64,000 nt of DNA from Codonopsis lanceolata (taxonomy: Eukaryota > Streptophyta > Magnoliopsida > Asterales > Campanulaceae), in NCBI GenBank assembly GCA_013146195.2, contig CM028381.1, forward strand, positions 99,299,002-99,363,001, read 5' to 3'. A program made the position numbers and the translations under genes. Shown here piece after piece: positions 13,033 to 24,760 of the stretch; the stretch's first letter is position 1, and each line of letters begins with the position of its first letter. The notes beneath the pieces were generated by a model. It did no database searches, was not told the DNA's origin, and saw only the letters and a program-made list of their open reading frames with translations.

Positions 13033-14330
13033 GTCCAACCTTTTGTAGTTAGGAAAAGGGTCACCTCGGCATACTGCTTCAAAACTAATGCAGCCCCTGA
13101 AGTAGATCACAAGCCCTGGTCCAATGATATCATAAATCTACTTCAAAAAGGAATCTATCCTCCCGGCCTGGACAAAAGAGGGAAAGTGTCCCTGCGAAGG
13201 TGGGCCTCACAATTTGTACTCAATCATGGCAGCCTATATAAAAGACACTATCAAGGCCTTAACTTATTATGTGTCGATCAGGCCAAAGCTGAGCAAATCA
13301 TGGATCAATTGCATGGTGGTACCTGCGGGCCCAACATGAATGGCCATATGGTGTCCAAGAAAATTATCCGGCAAGGGTACTATTGGAGTATGCTTGAAAC
13401 CGATTGTATTCGGTGGGTGCAACATTGCGACAAGTGCCAACGCTTTGCCAATCTGCAGCATGTGCCCCCGCATGTCCTATATAACTCCACAGCCCCCTGG
13501 CCCTTCTCAACGTGGGGAATCAACGTTATATGCCAAATTCACCCAAAGGGATCCAATGGCCAATAAAAAGATCTAGTAGCCGTCGATTACTTCACAAAGT
13601 GGGTGGAGGCCTCTACCTACAAAATCATGAACGCTCGAAAGGTGTCCGAATTTATCCGGACCAATATCATATACCGCTACGGAGTACCTTTTGAGATAAT
13701 CTCCGATAACGGCACGCATTTTGAAGGGGACGTGAATCGTTTGCTCGATGAATTCAAGATCCAAAGACATAAATCCTCCCCCTACCGGTCACAAGCCAAC
13801 GGTGCCATTGACGCATCCAACAAAACACTAGAAAACATTATCACAAAAATGGCTGATACAGGAAAAGACTGGCCAGAAAAATTGCTGCTAGCCCTTTGGG
13901 GCTATCGCACATCAGTCTGTACACCCACTGGGGCTACCCCTTATTCCTCGGCATATGGCATGGAGGCAGTGCTGCCTATTGAAGTTGAAATTCCATCATT
14001 AAGAGTAATGATGGAATTTGGCATAACAGACGTCGACTGGGTCAAAGGGCATTACGAAGAGTTAGCCCTAATAGATGAACGACGCCTGCTAGCCCTGGAG
14101 CATATCTGAGCGTATCAAAGGCACATAGCCCGGGCCTTCAATAAAAAAGTCAAAGGGTGTGACATCCAAGTCGGGGACCTTGTGCTTCGAGAAAAATGGA
14201 AATCGTTGTGGATGGGACCATACATTGTCAAAGAAATCCGGTCGGGAGGTGTCGTACTCCTCACAAACCAAGAAGGAGAAGACCTTGTTCAGCCCTTAAA
14301 CCTCGACAAGCTCAAAAGGTATTATGCTTG
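13033..14330 (+). pseudogene. Tat-lineage integrase
   Basis: The domain order is complete. A zinc-binding HHCC region (GGTCGPNMNGHMVSKKIIRQGYYWSML ... CDKCQRFA) lies at about 13310-13450. The catalytic core follows (AVDYFTKWVEA near 13580; IISDNGTHFEG near 13700; NGAIDASNK near 13797). The C-terminal part ends QPLNLDKLKRYYA at 14330. Where relatives have the catalytic glutamate (QAEASNK or similar) this copy has aspartate, and the spacing is one residue short. Stops at about 13564 (NGQ*KDLVAV) and 14107 (HI*AYQRH) break the reading. The copy is dead, but its end defines where pol stops and the accessory region begins. Confidence 0.9.
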
Positions 14331-14370
14331 AGCTAATCCTTCCGGCTGTTGCTTCCCTCTCCAGCTCGCT

Positions 14371-14525
14371 AGGCTGAAAACCCGAAAGGGTGGCCTAGGA
14401 AAAAATTAGAGCATATAAAAAAATTAAAAGGAGAAATAAGGGCTCGCTATGTTGAAAACCCAAAAGGGTGGCCTAGGAAAAAATTAGAGCATATAAAAAA
14501 AATCAGGAGAAAAGGGAGAGGGAAG
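14371..14525 (+). repeat. Tandem repeat and purine-rich tract after Tat integrase
   Basis: Two ~85-bp units (about 14371-14430 and 14447-14505) share 'gaaaaccc-aaagggtggcctaggaaaaaattagagcatataaaa'-type text in pieces. A purine run, AGGAGAAAAGGGAGAGGGAAGG, lies at about 14504-14526. It looks like a polypurine tract, but no LTR follows; accessory genes on the other strand begin instead. Confidence 0.6.
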
Positions 14526-14675
14526 GCACTACTTGAATCCTCGGCATCCTACCTCCAGTCTTCAGCATGCGAGAGGCTCGACTGACAAAAGAAAAAGAAA
14601 AACCATGACAGAAGCTCACATTAAAACAGTAAAATATAATATTACAGGTCCTAAGGTCCAACATAGAAATAATTG

Positions 14676-15165
14676 CTAAAGAAATTTAGATTGTGCATTA
14701 TTTGCCTGTACATATCTATTATTGCCTCTACCCCCCTTGTTCCCCCAAACCACCCTTCTTTTGCAGCTTAAGCACCAAGGTAGTCCATCAGTGCCTGCGG
14801 CATTCGCCCAGCCGGGCCCATATACTCCTTCTGCGAGGCACAGAAGAAGCTTTAGTCTCACTTGCTTGAGAGCCCCCGGAAGTGTCCTCTTCCTTGTCAT
14901 CGGCATCCCTATTTTCCTAGGCAGCTGTGTTACTTGGACCGGCCCCATCATTTCTAAGAGCAGTTCACCATCCAGTCTGAGGGGGAGGGACAACCTCCTC
15001 TGGCTCCCAAGGAATATGCTGCTTGCTTACGTTGCTCAGTCGAGGAGGCTCATTGCCATCATTTCTGAAAGCAGTGCCCCATCCAGTCTAAGGGGGAGGA
15101 GCAGCCACTTCTGGTTCCCAAGAGTTGTGCTGCCTGCTTGCATTGCTTAGCCGAGGTGGCGCATT
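14676..15165 (-). pseudogene. C-terminal part of Tat antisense accessory gene A, after the inserted solo LTR
   Basis: The reading of gene A (18129-19150, - strand) continues here across the solo LTR: at the duplicated GCATT the codons join in frame. The first stretch ends in SWEPEVAAPPP at a stop at 15088. A 107-bp tandem duplication (about 14946-15053 and 15054-15160) repeats this stretch with CAG in place of the stop, so the ancestral protein probably ran on. Beyond it an open reading to 14676 is rich in basic and glycine residues (KGGRGNNR). The function of this tail is unknown and its reading frame is uncertain. Confidence 0.45.
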
Positions 15166-18128
15166 TGTGGTGACTCGACCCGTATCCCAAGACGAGACCC
15201 CGAGGTCGTGCCGTTGAAAAGCACATAACATACAAGCACATAGCAAATAATGGGTAAGGCCATAACGGCGATACGCCAATAACTTTAACACATACGGAAG
15301 CGTAACATAATTAAACGGTGGCACCCGAGCTAACAAGCTCAAACTAATACAACCAAAGAGATAATGAATCTCTCGGTCCAAAAAAATTAAAATCACGTGA
15401 CACAACATTGGGCATGTAGAACAAAACCACCTGTCATGCAATATCATTAAATTTATATACCAAGTCATCGGCGACGTTACAGCCGGAATCCAACATTAAA
15501 CTAAGTCTACAACTCTAGTCTAACATACTCAACGGCTAAAAGCATGCCGAAGAACAAACAAAATAACCAACCAATACATGGTTAACATAACTGAAACAAA
15601 ATCATCATAAATACATAAAGTGCGACTAAAACAAGTCGGCTCCCAAAAGATTAAGTGCTAATTAACATAATTACAGATATCAAACACATAAGTCTTGCTA
15701 CCCTTAATAAAGTTTACATAACTTTATGTTCCCATCGTCCTTGCCAAAAGAAAATGAACTAAACTAAGGTAGCAACCTTGCCAAAAGAAAACTTCACCAA
15801 CGAACTCGGCAATCACTTCGACCCGCTAGCACGGCTTGGATCTAGGGAAAACAATCAAACAAATAGGAGTAAGTCATAATGACTTAGTAAGTTACTAACA
15901 TAACTTCATGTCAGTGCATCATGCTCAACAATAATAATTCATGCTATTGACATAATATAACATTTCATAATTAATCATGTCAAGATATTCAAACTTAACA
16001 ATATTGAATATCATGTTTTCAACAAGTATAACATTTCACTAAATCATTCAACCATCATATCATATCATATTCATGTAGCACGTTATTCACATATAAGCAC
16101 TCGTGAGTCAATTCATATAAAAACGGATATGATACCGTTACCATTTTTCCACTGTGTCGCTCCTGCAAAAACATGTGCAATTCATATGTGTCCTCGATAC
16201 CCAAATCGTGGTATCAACGTCCCCGATACATTCCCCGCTCGAGTTCCATAGTTATCAAAGTCATGTTTCCATACTACAACTAAGATCAACTACTTCCCCA
16301 CTGTGGCCATCGATGGAGGGGTGTGTGCAACCCGGCGCGGCGATCCATCGAAATCATGAATCCCACAATTCGTGAATACGATACATCGTCCCGCCAACGA
16401 CTCAACAAACCGACTCCAGCTGGACTCAAACTTCAAGCACAAGTAATATATACTTATATGCTCAATTAAGTAGGCATGTACTCTACAATCATCTAGTCAT
16501 GCATTTAAATCATAACTAGCAAATAATCACATTAGAGATAATATTTACACTCTAATCATCAAGTGTTCTTCATACTTTTCAAAAATGCTTGGAGGCTTAA
16601 CCTCCATTAATACTACCCCAAATTCCATAGGACATAGGCATATCATTCCTTAATGTCATACTAACCCAATGGTTAACTCTATTGAGTCATTTTCAAACGT
16701 TCAAAAATTAGGGCATAGAAGCCAATGGGCACCATACACTCCTATGTCCATACTAATATCAATGACTATGTTCTTAAGGTCATCAAACCCAGCAAACCCC
16801 AATCAAACATTTAATTAGGCAACATAGAACCAAAGTCACAAATTAGACATATATATACATTCTAGCCATTTCATCAAAAATCCTCCCAATACTTAAACAA
16901 GCAAGATAGGATAAATTAACATACATCTCTGCAAATGAATAACATCATAATCATGATTTATAATATGTTCAACCAACCAAATTTCATCATTTAACATATA
17001 GTAAAACATGGCATCTCTACAAAGCCCTAAGTGCTCTCATTGACCTCAAATAGAAAGATTGTTTTCCCAGGGTCAATGAGGCAAAAATAAATCGAAAGAG
17101 ATGATGTAACTTACCTACAATCAGCCCTACAAGTAAACAAAACGAACATGCAAAGAGTGGAATGTGTTCTCCTTGACTTCTTCTTCTCTTCTATGGTTTG
17201 GATTTGGAGATGGACTCCTCAAGATTTGGCCTCCATTGAAGAACACTCAAGAACACTCAAGAAACTCTCTCAAACCTCCAAGAAGTGTTCAGTCCATTTT
17301 TAGAGAGAATGGCTGAAGAAAATAGGCTTAGTGGTTGTATTTGGTCTCCCCTAGGCTGAAAAGTGGGGTGGGAAGGTGTGATCAATGCATGTAGAGGTTC
17401 TCCCTTGAAAAGTGTCTTCCAATCCACTCAAAACTCCCAAAAGATGCTTAGGATACATTGGTTGATAGTTAGGACGATTTAGAAGTGGTTTAGGATGGGT
17501 TTGGGTGGGGTTAGGATAGCCAAATTGGTCAAGGAAGCAAAGCAAATCGTATCAAGAAAATGGACCATGCGGTCGCATGGCGTAGCCTAGCATGCGACCG
17601 TATTCTAGGCAGAAACATCACTCACCAATTCTGTTCAGCTTGCGGGGGCAAGGTCCAAACCCCCTTGCGACAGCAAGGTCTCCAGAGCTCAAAAGGTCTT
17701 AAATCAACCCTAAACAACCCCAAACTCAAGACCAAAGTTCCCTAGGCTCAATCCTCACTCAAAGATGGACTAGAACTCAACAGAATACTCCCGAACAACA
17801 CTCAAACAAGCCAAATAAGGAAGAACAACAACTAGAAGTGAGCAACGAACGAATCGATGATGCAACAAGCATTCAAACAACATCTAAATCATGTTAAGGA
17901 TGTCATGAATGACATCTAATACTTATACACATGTTTTCAATCATGTAAACACAATCAAAGTCCCAACACATCTCATGACAAATAGGACGCATACGAGCAT
18001 AGAAATCAACATCAACGAACATGCTATTGAATTCAAACATACGAATGAGCTATGTAAACATACTTATGATGAATATGAATGTATGAACTCAAGTATAAGA
18101 CAAGCATACAATAAACTAGGGTATTACA
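15166..18128 (-). mobile_element. Solo LTR, Tekay/Del-like, 2963 bp, with target duplication GCATT
   Basis: On the - strand it starts TGTAATACCC and ends GGGTCGAGTCACCACA. Perfect 5-bp duplications GCATT flank it (15161-15165 and 18129-18133). There is no internal coding, so it is a solo LTR. It split accessory gene A of the Tat element. Its 3' end (ACGGCACGACCTCGG...) and several internal blocks match the LTR at 47464-50520 and the 5' LTR ending at 33909, which has the initiator-Met-type primer site. It carries a CCATGCG-GT-CGCATGG palindrome at 17565-17580 and the conserved hairpin block at 16289-16327. Confidence 0.92.
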
Positions 18129-19150
18129 GCATTTCTAGGATCTGTTGTATTTGGTCCAGGAGCTGTCTGGGCACCAAGATTGTGCACCCGCCTTAATTCT
18201 TCTTGTAAGTCCTGGGGGACAACTAGCCCCGAACTATTAATGTCCTCGCCTATTTCCATTAGGCGAGCATCTATGCCGCTAGCAATATGACGACCTAGCA
18301 GTCGCCTCAGTCCACGCCTGATCATGCGGGACGACCCCTCAGCAGCCACCATGATCTACGACAGATACTCGTGGGACAGGAGCATATAATCAGATAATAG
18401 ATAGGCCACCTGTAGCCTATCAAAATATCGCTGCCACATTCCCTGGATAGTGGTACCCAGGTCCCTGTTATTATTATCCAACTCCATCAATACAGGACGG
18501 GTCGGGTCAGGGATAAGCTGCTCTCTCCCAAACTGGCACAAGAACTTGTCTGCTCTGTAAAAAGAAGTCCGCTCGATGCCCAGCAAGACACCCTGATTAT
18601 ACTCTGCGGAATACATCATAAAGCGTCGGATCTGCCAGTGGCTGATCACCCAAACTATGTCCATGGAGCCCCTGCGAAAAAAGCTCTCAGCCCAATCATA
18701 CTCCAAATAATTGGTCTGAGGGAAGTGACCGTGAGAGCCATAAAGCCCTGGATCATACATTGCTCCCTGCGGTACTGGGCCCATCACCCAAAGAAAGTGC
18801 TCCTCCAGCCACATGTGGATCAAAATGGGGCTGCCGGTAGGGAATAACTCATCACCGCCTACAAAAGCATCAAGGCCCACCACAGTCTCTGCTAGAATCA
18901 CTGGAATAATATTCAACCGGCGATCCGGTGCCTGCAGTGCTAGGTCCATGACCCGCACATCGATGAATCCGGGTTGGCCCACCATCAAATATCTCCCTAC
19001 CAGGCAAAGAAAAAGTGCAGACAGCCGACGCCTCAAGTAACCCACGTCATCCTCCTTGAACTTTGTAAAGGCTAAAAGTTTATGCGAAGAGATCAGATGA
19101 GTTTGTGAAAATAGGCAATCCCTCGTCCGCCTTTTATACCGAAAAATTAA
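18129..19150 (-). pseudogene. Tat antisense accessory gene A (plant mobile domain-like)
   Basis: An open reading on the strand opposite pol: FKEDDVGYLRRRLSALFLCLVGRYLMV ... IIPVILAETVVGLDAF ... GSPILIHMWLEEHF ... RRFMMYSAEYNQG. This matches the pattern of plant mobile domain-type proteins that accompany Tat elements (a RALAFLVLGRYLL-like helix, an AETL.GLDAF helix and an IW..E helix). One stop (18356) breaks LLSHEYLS from MVAAEGSSRMIRRG. The gene was cut at GCATT by the solo LTR and continues at 15165. A TATA box lies at 19131-19138, so transcription could start near 19105; the first coding ATG is unclear because open reading also extends upstream to 19273 through probable promoter. Biochemical role unknown; mobile domain proteins are linked to transposon silencing in plants, but here it is element cargo. 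Confidence 0.6.
19131..19138 (-). promoter_or_regulatory. TATA box for accessory gene A
   Basis: On the - strand CGGTATAAAAGGCGG. It lies about 79 bp downstream of a block shared with the element's LTR and just upstream of the accessory reading, so it is a good core promoter candidate. Inferred from sequence only. Confidence 0.6.
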
Positions 19151-19216
19151 GAAATGGACGGTTTCTGAGCACAGTACGCGAACAATGCTGAACGGGGATT
19201 GCACAAAGAAGACTCT

Positions 19217-19280
19217 GGGCGCTGCCATAAGCCCCACTGGCGCCGCGCCAAAGGCCTTATTTGGCCGCGCCAAGATTCTG
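19217..19280 (-). promoter_or_regulatory. LTR-like GC module upstream of accessory gene A
   Basis: The reverse strand aligns by eye over 64 bp with LTR positions 25131-25195. Both read TGGCGCGGCCAAA, a short spacer, CC, then TGGCGCGGC and finally GCGCCC. Here the first dyad is TTGGC-GCG-GCCAA (19261-19273). In both places a TATA box follows, at 79 bp here and about 117 bp in the LTR. I infer a copied promoter module. Confidence 0.75.
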
Positions 19281-19699
19281 CTACTGTTCCCTTGAAACTG
19301 GCTGGTATCCTGGTTTTCGACTCCGATAGATCTCTATTATTTCTGTCTGATCACGAAAGAAGAGTAAAAGCCTATAAACAATAGTGTTGGCAGCAATTAT
19401 ATGACCAAGAACAGGAGAAGGTGGCTACCCTTTTCTTCCCCGCATATCATCAGAAAAGCCTGCTCGAGCCCAAAGGTCTATTCTTATAAAACTCGTTTCT
19501 AAAATACAGTGTGCCATTACCCTTAGATATTGGTATAGCTTTATTTTATGCATGTGTTTTTGGGTCTGCATTTTTAATATTTTGCATCATATAAAAATGT
19601 ATTACATTGTATAATAAATATTTGTACAGGTTTTAGTACGAAAAAAGAAAAAAGAAAACTAATAAACGCATGTATCCAAGACTAATGTGCACGGGACGA
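19274..19699. other. Spacer between the two antisense accessory genes
   Basis: 426 bp with no coding I can support. The T-rich segment near 19540-19640 could hold the polyadenylation region of accessory gene B, which ends at 19700. Confidence 0.4.
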
Positions 19700-22600
19700 C
19701 TAGCTCCTATCAAGACCACCTCCCATAACCCAAGGGCCCTTTGTGCCACCAGCTCTGTATGCTCGTCCTCGGCCCTGAGCACGGCTCGACCCGGCATCCG
19801 CATCATCGTCATCATCGCCCCGGCGCCTGGTCTACCGCACTGCATCATTCCCCCAGCAGGAAAACTCGTCAACAAGCTTTTGATAAAGCTTGTTAATACT
19901 AAAAAAGCCCCGCAGCAGCCTCTTATAAGTAGACACATTCACCTGAAAAAGAAGTGAGACAGCAAAAATAAAATATATTGGTCTCCAAAAAAATAGATAT
20001 GCATAAAAAAATGATGATAATAAACGAAAAAATATGAGCATGATGAAAAAAGAAGAGAGAAATGCAAAGGTAAATGTGTCTACCAAATGGGCCTGCTCCG
20101 GAACCCGACTCTTCTCAGGAATCTCGACATCTGGAAGCATTTCCTCTACCATCCGGCCACCCCAATGATATTGAAAGGTGGACAAAAACGTAATCAGGCT
20201 CGGTAAATTCCAAATGCTCGTCGAGAGATGGGATGGAAGGCCTTGGCCTTGCAGATGCATCAGAAGCCCGTATGGGTGCAGCAAGAGCAAAAAGGGGAGG
20301 ATGAAGCATAGTCTGTAGGAAATCCTCATATGCCATAACCGGAAAATCAGTCGTGGGTATAAGGAATTTCGACAGGTACTGATACCTGTTCGGCAAGTGA
20401 TCTGGCTCTATCACCCAAAAAGGAGGCCTAGGAGGCACCACTGGAAGCACCAAAATTGCATAATGCTGGTGGTTGACCCGCTCGCCCATGTATAAAGAGT
20501 CAACCATGATGGATACCATCAGTATCCGGCAGTGGCTCAGCCTTAAAACCACAGCATAATGTCCCTCCAGGCCTTCCCAAGGAAGGAAGTGCACCGTACC
20601 TACACTCGAGCTAGCGATCCACTCCTGCACCCGCTCCTTCTTTAAGCAGCCACCATCCTGGTCCAGCCGAACTCTGTTCTTATCAACGAATTCGAGCAAG
20701 TAGGGTGGTTGGTGGACACGCTGATGTAGCTGACTCGGCGTGAAATGAAAAAATGAGAAGGCCCAGACATGTAAAAATAAAGAAAAATAAGAGAGAGATT
20801 TTATCAGCAAAAAAATATATGCTGCAAAACATATGTGCACGAAAAAATATATGATATAAAAAAGAAAGGAAGAAGTAGAAAAAGCAGGAAAAGGCATATA
20901 CGTCCCACGCCGGGGCAAATCCATTCAGAGTTGGCGAGTCATTTCGGCTAGCCTCTATCCATGGAAGCATAAAGTTCGGCCAAGCCCGCCTGCCCCCAGT
21001 CATAAGCGGGAATTTGCTCAAAATCTGCCAAGCATGCCAGGACAGAAACTATCAAGGTGGTGGAAGAATTGGCGAAAAGTGACGTGCCAAGGAAGAAGAA
21101 TAAGAACGCTCTAGCAACGCGAACCACGACTACGGGGTCATTTTCTGGGACCCACCCGGCGTTGTCTAGAAGTCATTTCCGCACGCTTCTAATATAAATC
21201 TCATCCGTCGACTTGTATTCCGGCTCAAAACCCAGAAGGTCCTCCACCTCATCATGACGCCGACGGAGAGTATAATCAGGTGCCAAGGTCTCACCAACAC
21301 TGGTAGGAAGGCTGGTGATAGCGGCAAAATCACTAGGGGTCATGATCGCCTTCCCCCCAGCTGAAATGGAAAGTGTGGGTAGTGTCCCACCAGTAATCTC
21401 GAAGCATGTCAAAATGGGAAAATAGCTCGAAAAGGGGCGGAAGGCGTGTAGGAAGGTGCTAAAACCGGAGCCCTCCCACTAAACTTGTGCCGCCTGGGGC
21501 AGCATGTGATAAATATCCGCCACGTTGGCACAAGTTGCTCGAACCTGCTGGAAAGGCCTGCGGAGCTGAAAAGGAAAAGAGATGGGGAAGGAAAAGGTAA
21601 GTTTACTATCTTTTATTTTCCTCGCAAAAAAAAATAAAAATAAAAATAAAAATAAATGAATAATATAAAAAAAATAAATAAACAAATATGTAATAATGAA
21701 AAATAAACATGTTGCATGCATTGTATTTTGTAAATCATAAAATTGCAACATAATAATTTATGTAATGCATTTTATTATTATAAAAAAAGACATCATTTTC
21801 GCATGTAATAAAATAAAATAAGCATTTGGCATCCATGCATAAATAATAATAAAAAACAACGCATCTTTTAATATTTGAAATATATTTTGGCATCACGGCA
21901 ATAAAAATACATATACATTGCATTTTAGCATGCGAAATTTTAATTGCATTCTTGGTGTCATCATAAAAATAAAAATGCATTTGTGCATTAAAAATTTTCC
22001 GGGTATCCGAAAAGACAAAAAATATTTATCGCCTTTTAACATTTTCAAAATTTCGATTTGCATCTTTAGCATCTAAAAAATAAAAGAAATATAAAAAGAA
22101 ATATAAAAAAATGCATCCTTTTTCATCTAAATGTGAATTTTGGCATTTTAGGCATTATAAAAAAGTGTATATTTTGCATTTAAAAGTATATACTGCATTA
22201 TTGCATTTTCACATGCATAATAAAATAAAGAATTGCCCATGCATCATATTAGCTAGCATCTCATAATTTTTCTGCATTGCATTTGCATTAAATACAGTGA
22301 TATATGCATCCATCATTTGCATTTATTGTCCAAATAGTTGCATTATGACATTAGCGAAAAGAAAGTAAAATGCCACCAATCATGAAAAGAAGATATTTCC
22401 ATGACATTTATTATGTCCCTGCAGCATAAGCATGCATGAAAAGTGAACTTTAGGGTATAAAATATATCTGTTTTGTCTTGCATGTATCCGAAAATGCGTT
22501 CGAAAATATGCCCGAAAAAAATGCATTATATTTCGAGAAGTCCGTTTCATGAGCATATAGCATATAAAATTAATATTCAGCATAAAGCATGCATCATATA

Positions 22601-23029
22601 GCCTCAATTGCATTAATAATATAAATCATGCATTATAGGGGTCAAATAGCGACCACTAGTTCAATTGTGCATCGCAAAAATAAATTGCATAAATTTCATG
22701 CATCATCACTAAATTGCATCATTTTAGCATAAATATTGCATGCATAAGCATTATTAACAGGGTCTGGAATGCTCTAAAAGCCCAAAGCAGTGCTAAAATC
22801 TAGCAGATCTGAGAAAATATCCAAGTAGATTTAGAAAGAAAAAACTTACAGAAGTACTTCGAAGATTTGAGACATGGGTGTCCCAATCGCGAAGGATATT
22901 GCCCCAGTCATCCTTGGAATAGCGATATTTGATTTTATTTCGGATCAAATGAGGGAATTCCTTCCTCCTCTCGCCAGATTCTGGGTGCATGGGAGCCTTC
23001 CCCTTCCTGGATCGCGACGAAGAAGCCAT
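19700..23029 (-). pseudogene. Tat antisense accessory gene B with plant mobile domain; four exons
   Basis: Exon 1 (23029-22850) starts MASSSRSRKGKAP, basic, and ends at a GTAAGT donor. Exon 2 (21565-20902) follows a long pyrimidine tract and CAG. It holds GGTLPTLSISAGGKAIMTPSDFAAITSLP..VGE, then ARAFLFFFLGTSLFANSSTTLIVSVLACLADFEQIPAYDWGQAGLAELY, which fits the plant mobile domain core (RAFLLYLxGxxLFA...YxWGxAxLAxLY). Exon 3 (about 20738-20084) has LLEFVDKNRVRLDQ, EGLEGHYAVVLRLSHC and a proline-rich end. Exon 4 (19942-19700) ends in an acidic and basic tail. Stops at 21479, 21173 and about 19835 and a frame slip in exon 2 show decay. It lies between pol and the 3' LTR, opposite to pol, as described for extra ORFs in some Tat elements. 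Splice sites are by eye. Confidence 0.65.
21700..22849 (-). other. Large AT-rich intron 1 of accessory gene B
   Basis: About 1.15 kb of this 1.28 kb intron is AT-rich with very frequent GCAT and TGCAT words. No coding of its own is supported; short open readings here are chance. Confidence 0.5.
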
Positions 23030-24110
23030 CTGCTAGAGAAAACACGCAAATTGGCGGAAGAAAAATGAGAAAAGGAGCAGAAACGAAGAAAAAAATGCAA
23101 GGCAGCAACAATGGAGTCGCTGGAGTAGAAAGAGCAGGAGTAGAAATGAAGAAGAGAAGGAGCAGTGGCTCCGCCTGCCTTTCTCCCCGTCACTAATAAT
23201 GAACGAGAAAAAAAAATTCCTTTTTTCCCCCTCTAAAGTCTAAAGTTGCGGCACTTAAGTCCCCGGATTTCAAAAGCTACGAAATGGCCCCTAAAGCTTA
23301 ACGAAAGTAATTTTGTTAACGAAATGCAACGGCCATCCATCCAAAAGCAAGGGAAAAAGTGTATCCCCAGCAGACCAGCCGCAAAATAAGCAGGAAAGCC
23401 AAGAAAACCTGCTACAAAGGTAAGAATTTTGTAAAGATAAAGCATGCAAAGAGAAAAGAAAAAAAAAGAAGAAAACGAAAAAAAAAAAAAAAAGGAAAAA
23501 ATATGGCATGCAAATAAAAAGAAATGGCAAGCATGCGAAAAAGAAAAAAAAAGAAGAAAAAGAAAAAAAAACAAAAAAAAAGAGAGGGAAAATGCATGCG
23601 AAGGGAAGATAATGCGAAAAGGAAATGCATGCAACAAAAGAAAATGCGGCGGCAAAAAAGAAAAGAGATTTTCGGCTGAAGCTAGAAAATGCAGCAAAAA
23701 GAAAACGCAGCAACAAGAAGAAAAGGAAATTCCAGCTGGAACCGGAAAATGCAGCAGCAAAGAAAAGAAAATTTATAACCAAGGTTAGAAAGAGCAGCAA
23801 GAAAAGAAGAAAATGCAGCAGCATAAAGAAAGATTTTTCAATGAAAGGCCGAAAATGCAAGCAAGCAGTAAAGGGAGGATTTCGGCAAAGCGAGCTAACC
23901 GGCAAAAAAAGAAAGAATCCCCAGCAAGTGCAGCGAGAGTAGCATGAAGTAGCAAGTGCAGCAAGAGCAGCAAAAGAGCAGCATGAAGTAGCAAGTGCAG
24001 CAAAGAGCATCATAAAGTAGCAAGCGCAGCAAAGCAGCATCAGCGGTAGATAGTCGCAAGGGCAAAGCAAGGGTAAGGAAAGGAAAGTATTTTTCCTTTT
24101 CTGTGCATTT
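23030..24110. repeat. Strand-asymmetric low-complexity tract (GAAA, AGCA and GCAGC words)
   Basis: From about 23440 to 24080 the + strand is almost wholly A, G and scattered GC pairs, such as GAAAAAGAAA and GCAGCAAGAGCAGCAAAAG. The long phenylalanine- and serine-rich open readings on the - strand arise from this composition and are not genes. 23030-23290 is the 5' flank of accessory gene B; I see no clear TATA box there. Confidence 0.7.
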
Positions 24111-24120
24111 GTGTGATGTT

Positions 24121-24760
24121 TGGAAAAGTTTCCCCAAAGGGGCAGGCAACCCCGGATCGAGGGAAAGGCTTTGTACTTCGATGAAGGTTGCGTTCCTGAG
24201 GAGGTAATGCATTCCATGCATTTCTAGCTGTGTTGGAAACTTTCCCTTAAGGGGCACGCAACCCCGGATCAGAAGGAATGGTTTTGTTCTCCGATGAAGG
24301 CTGCGTTCCTAAGGAGGCATTACATTCCACACAGCAGTAGACAAACTACGATTAGTCTGATTCCTTGTATAAGGATACGTAGGCAGCCTTTTTCGGTAGG
24401 CACGACCATCGCAGCACTTGATAGATAGCTTTGCAGCACTTGTTTGATAGCATTGCAGCACTTGTTTGTTTAGCATCGCAACATTTGCACCGCAACACTT
24501 GTTTGTTTAGCATCGCAGCACTTGCACCACAACACTTGTTTGTTAGCACCACAGAACTTGATCCCCAACAGGGATGAACTACGTTTCGGTTTGATTCGTT
24601 GTATAAGGATACATAGGCGGCCTATTTCGGTAGGCACGACCGTTGCATGCATGATAGTTTAGGTTTTGGCCTGAACTACGTTTTGGTCTGAGTTCCTTTA
24701 TTAAGGGATACGTAGGCAGCCTACACTAGTAGGTCCAACCATTAGAGCACTTAATTTGCA
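24121..24760 (+). repeat. Tandem repeats ahead of the Tat 3' LTR
   Basis: A ~110-bp unit occurs twice (24121-24214 and 24230-24332: 'ggcaaccccggatc' with 'gttgcgttcctgaggagg'). A unit with 'aactacg...ggatacgtaggcagcct' occurs three times (about 24345, 24584 and 24675). Between them are ~25-bp units built on GCAGCACTTGTTTG (24410-24560). The GGATACGTAGGCAGCCT phrase is common just upstream of Tat 3' LTRs in plants. Confidence 0.75.

Noticed and set aside
23233..24217. Long Phe/Ser/Leu-rich open readings on the - strand (up to 308 codons)
   Set aside because: They come from a purine-rich low-complexity tract on the other strand; no domain, and several overlap in different frames.
24410..24560. 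Short regular repeats considered as a CRISPR-like array
   Set aside because: Plant nuclear context, units in direct tandem without unique spacers.
24352..24652. Cys-rich repeated open readings on the - strand (QVLRCKCC repeats)
   Set aside because: Translation of ~25-bp tandem repeats, not a gene.
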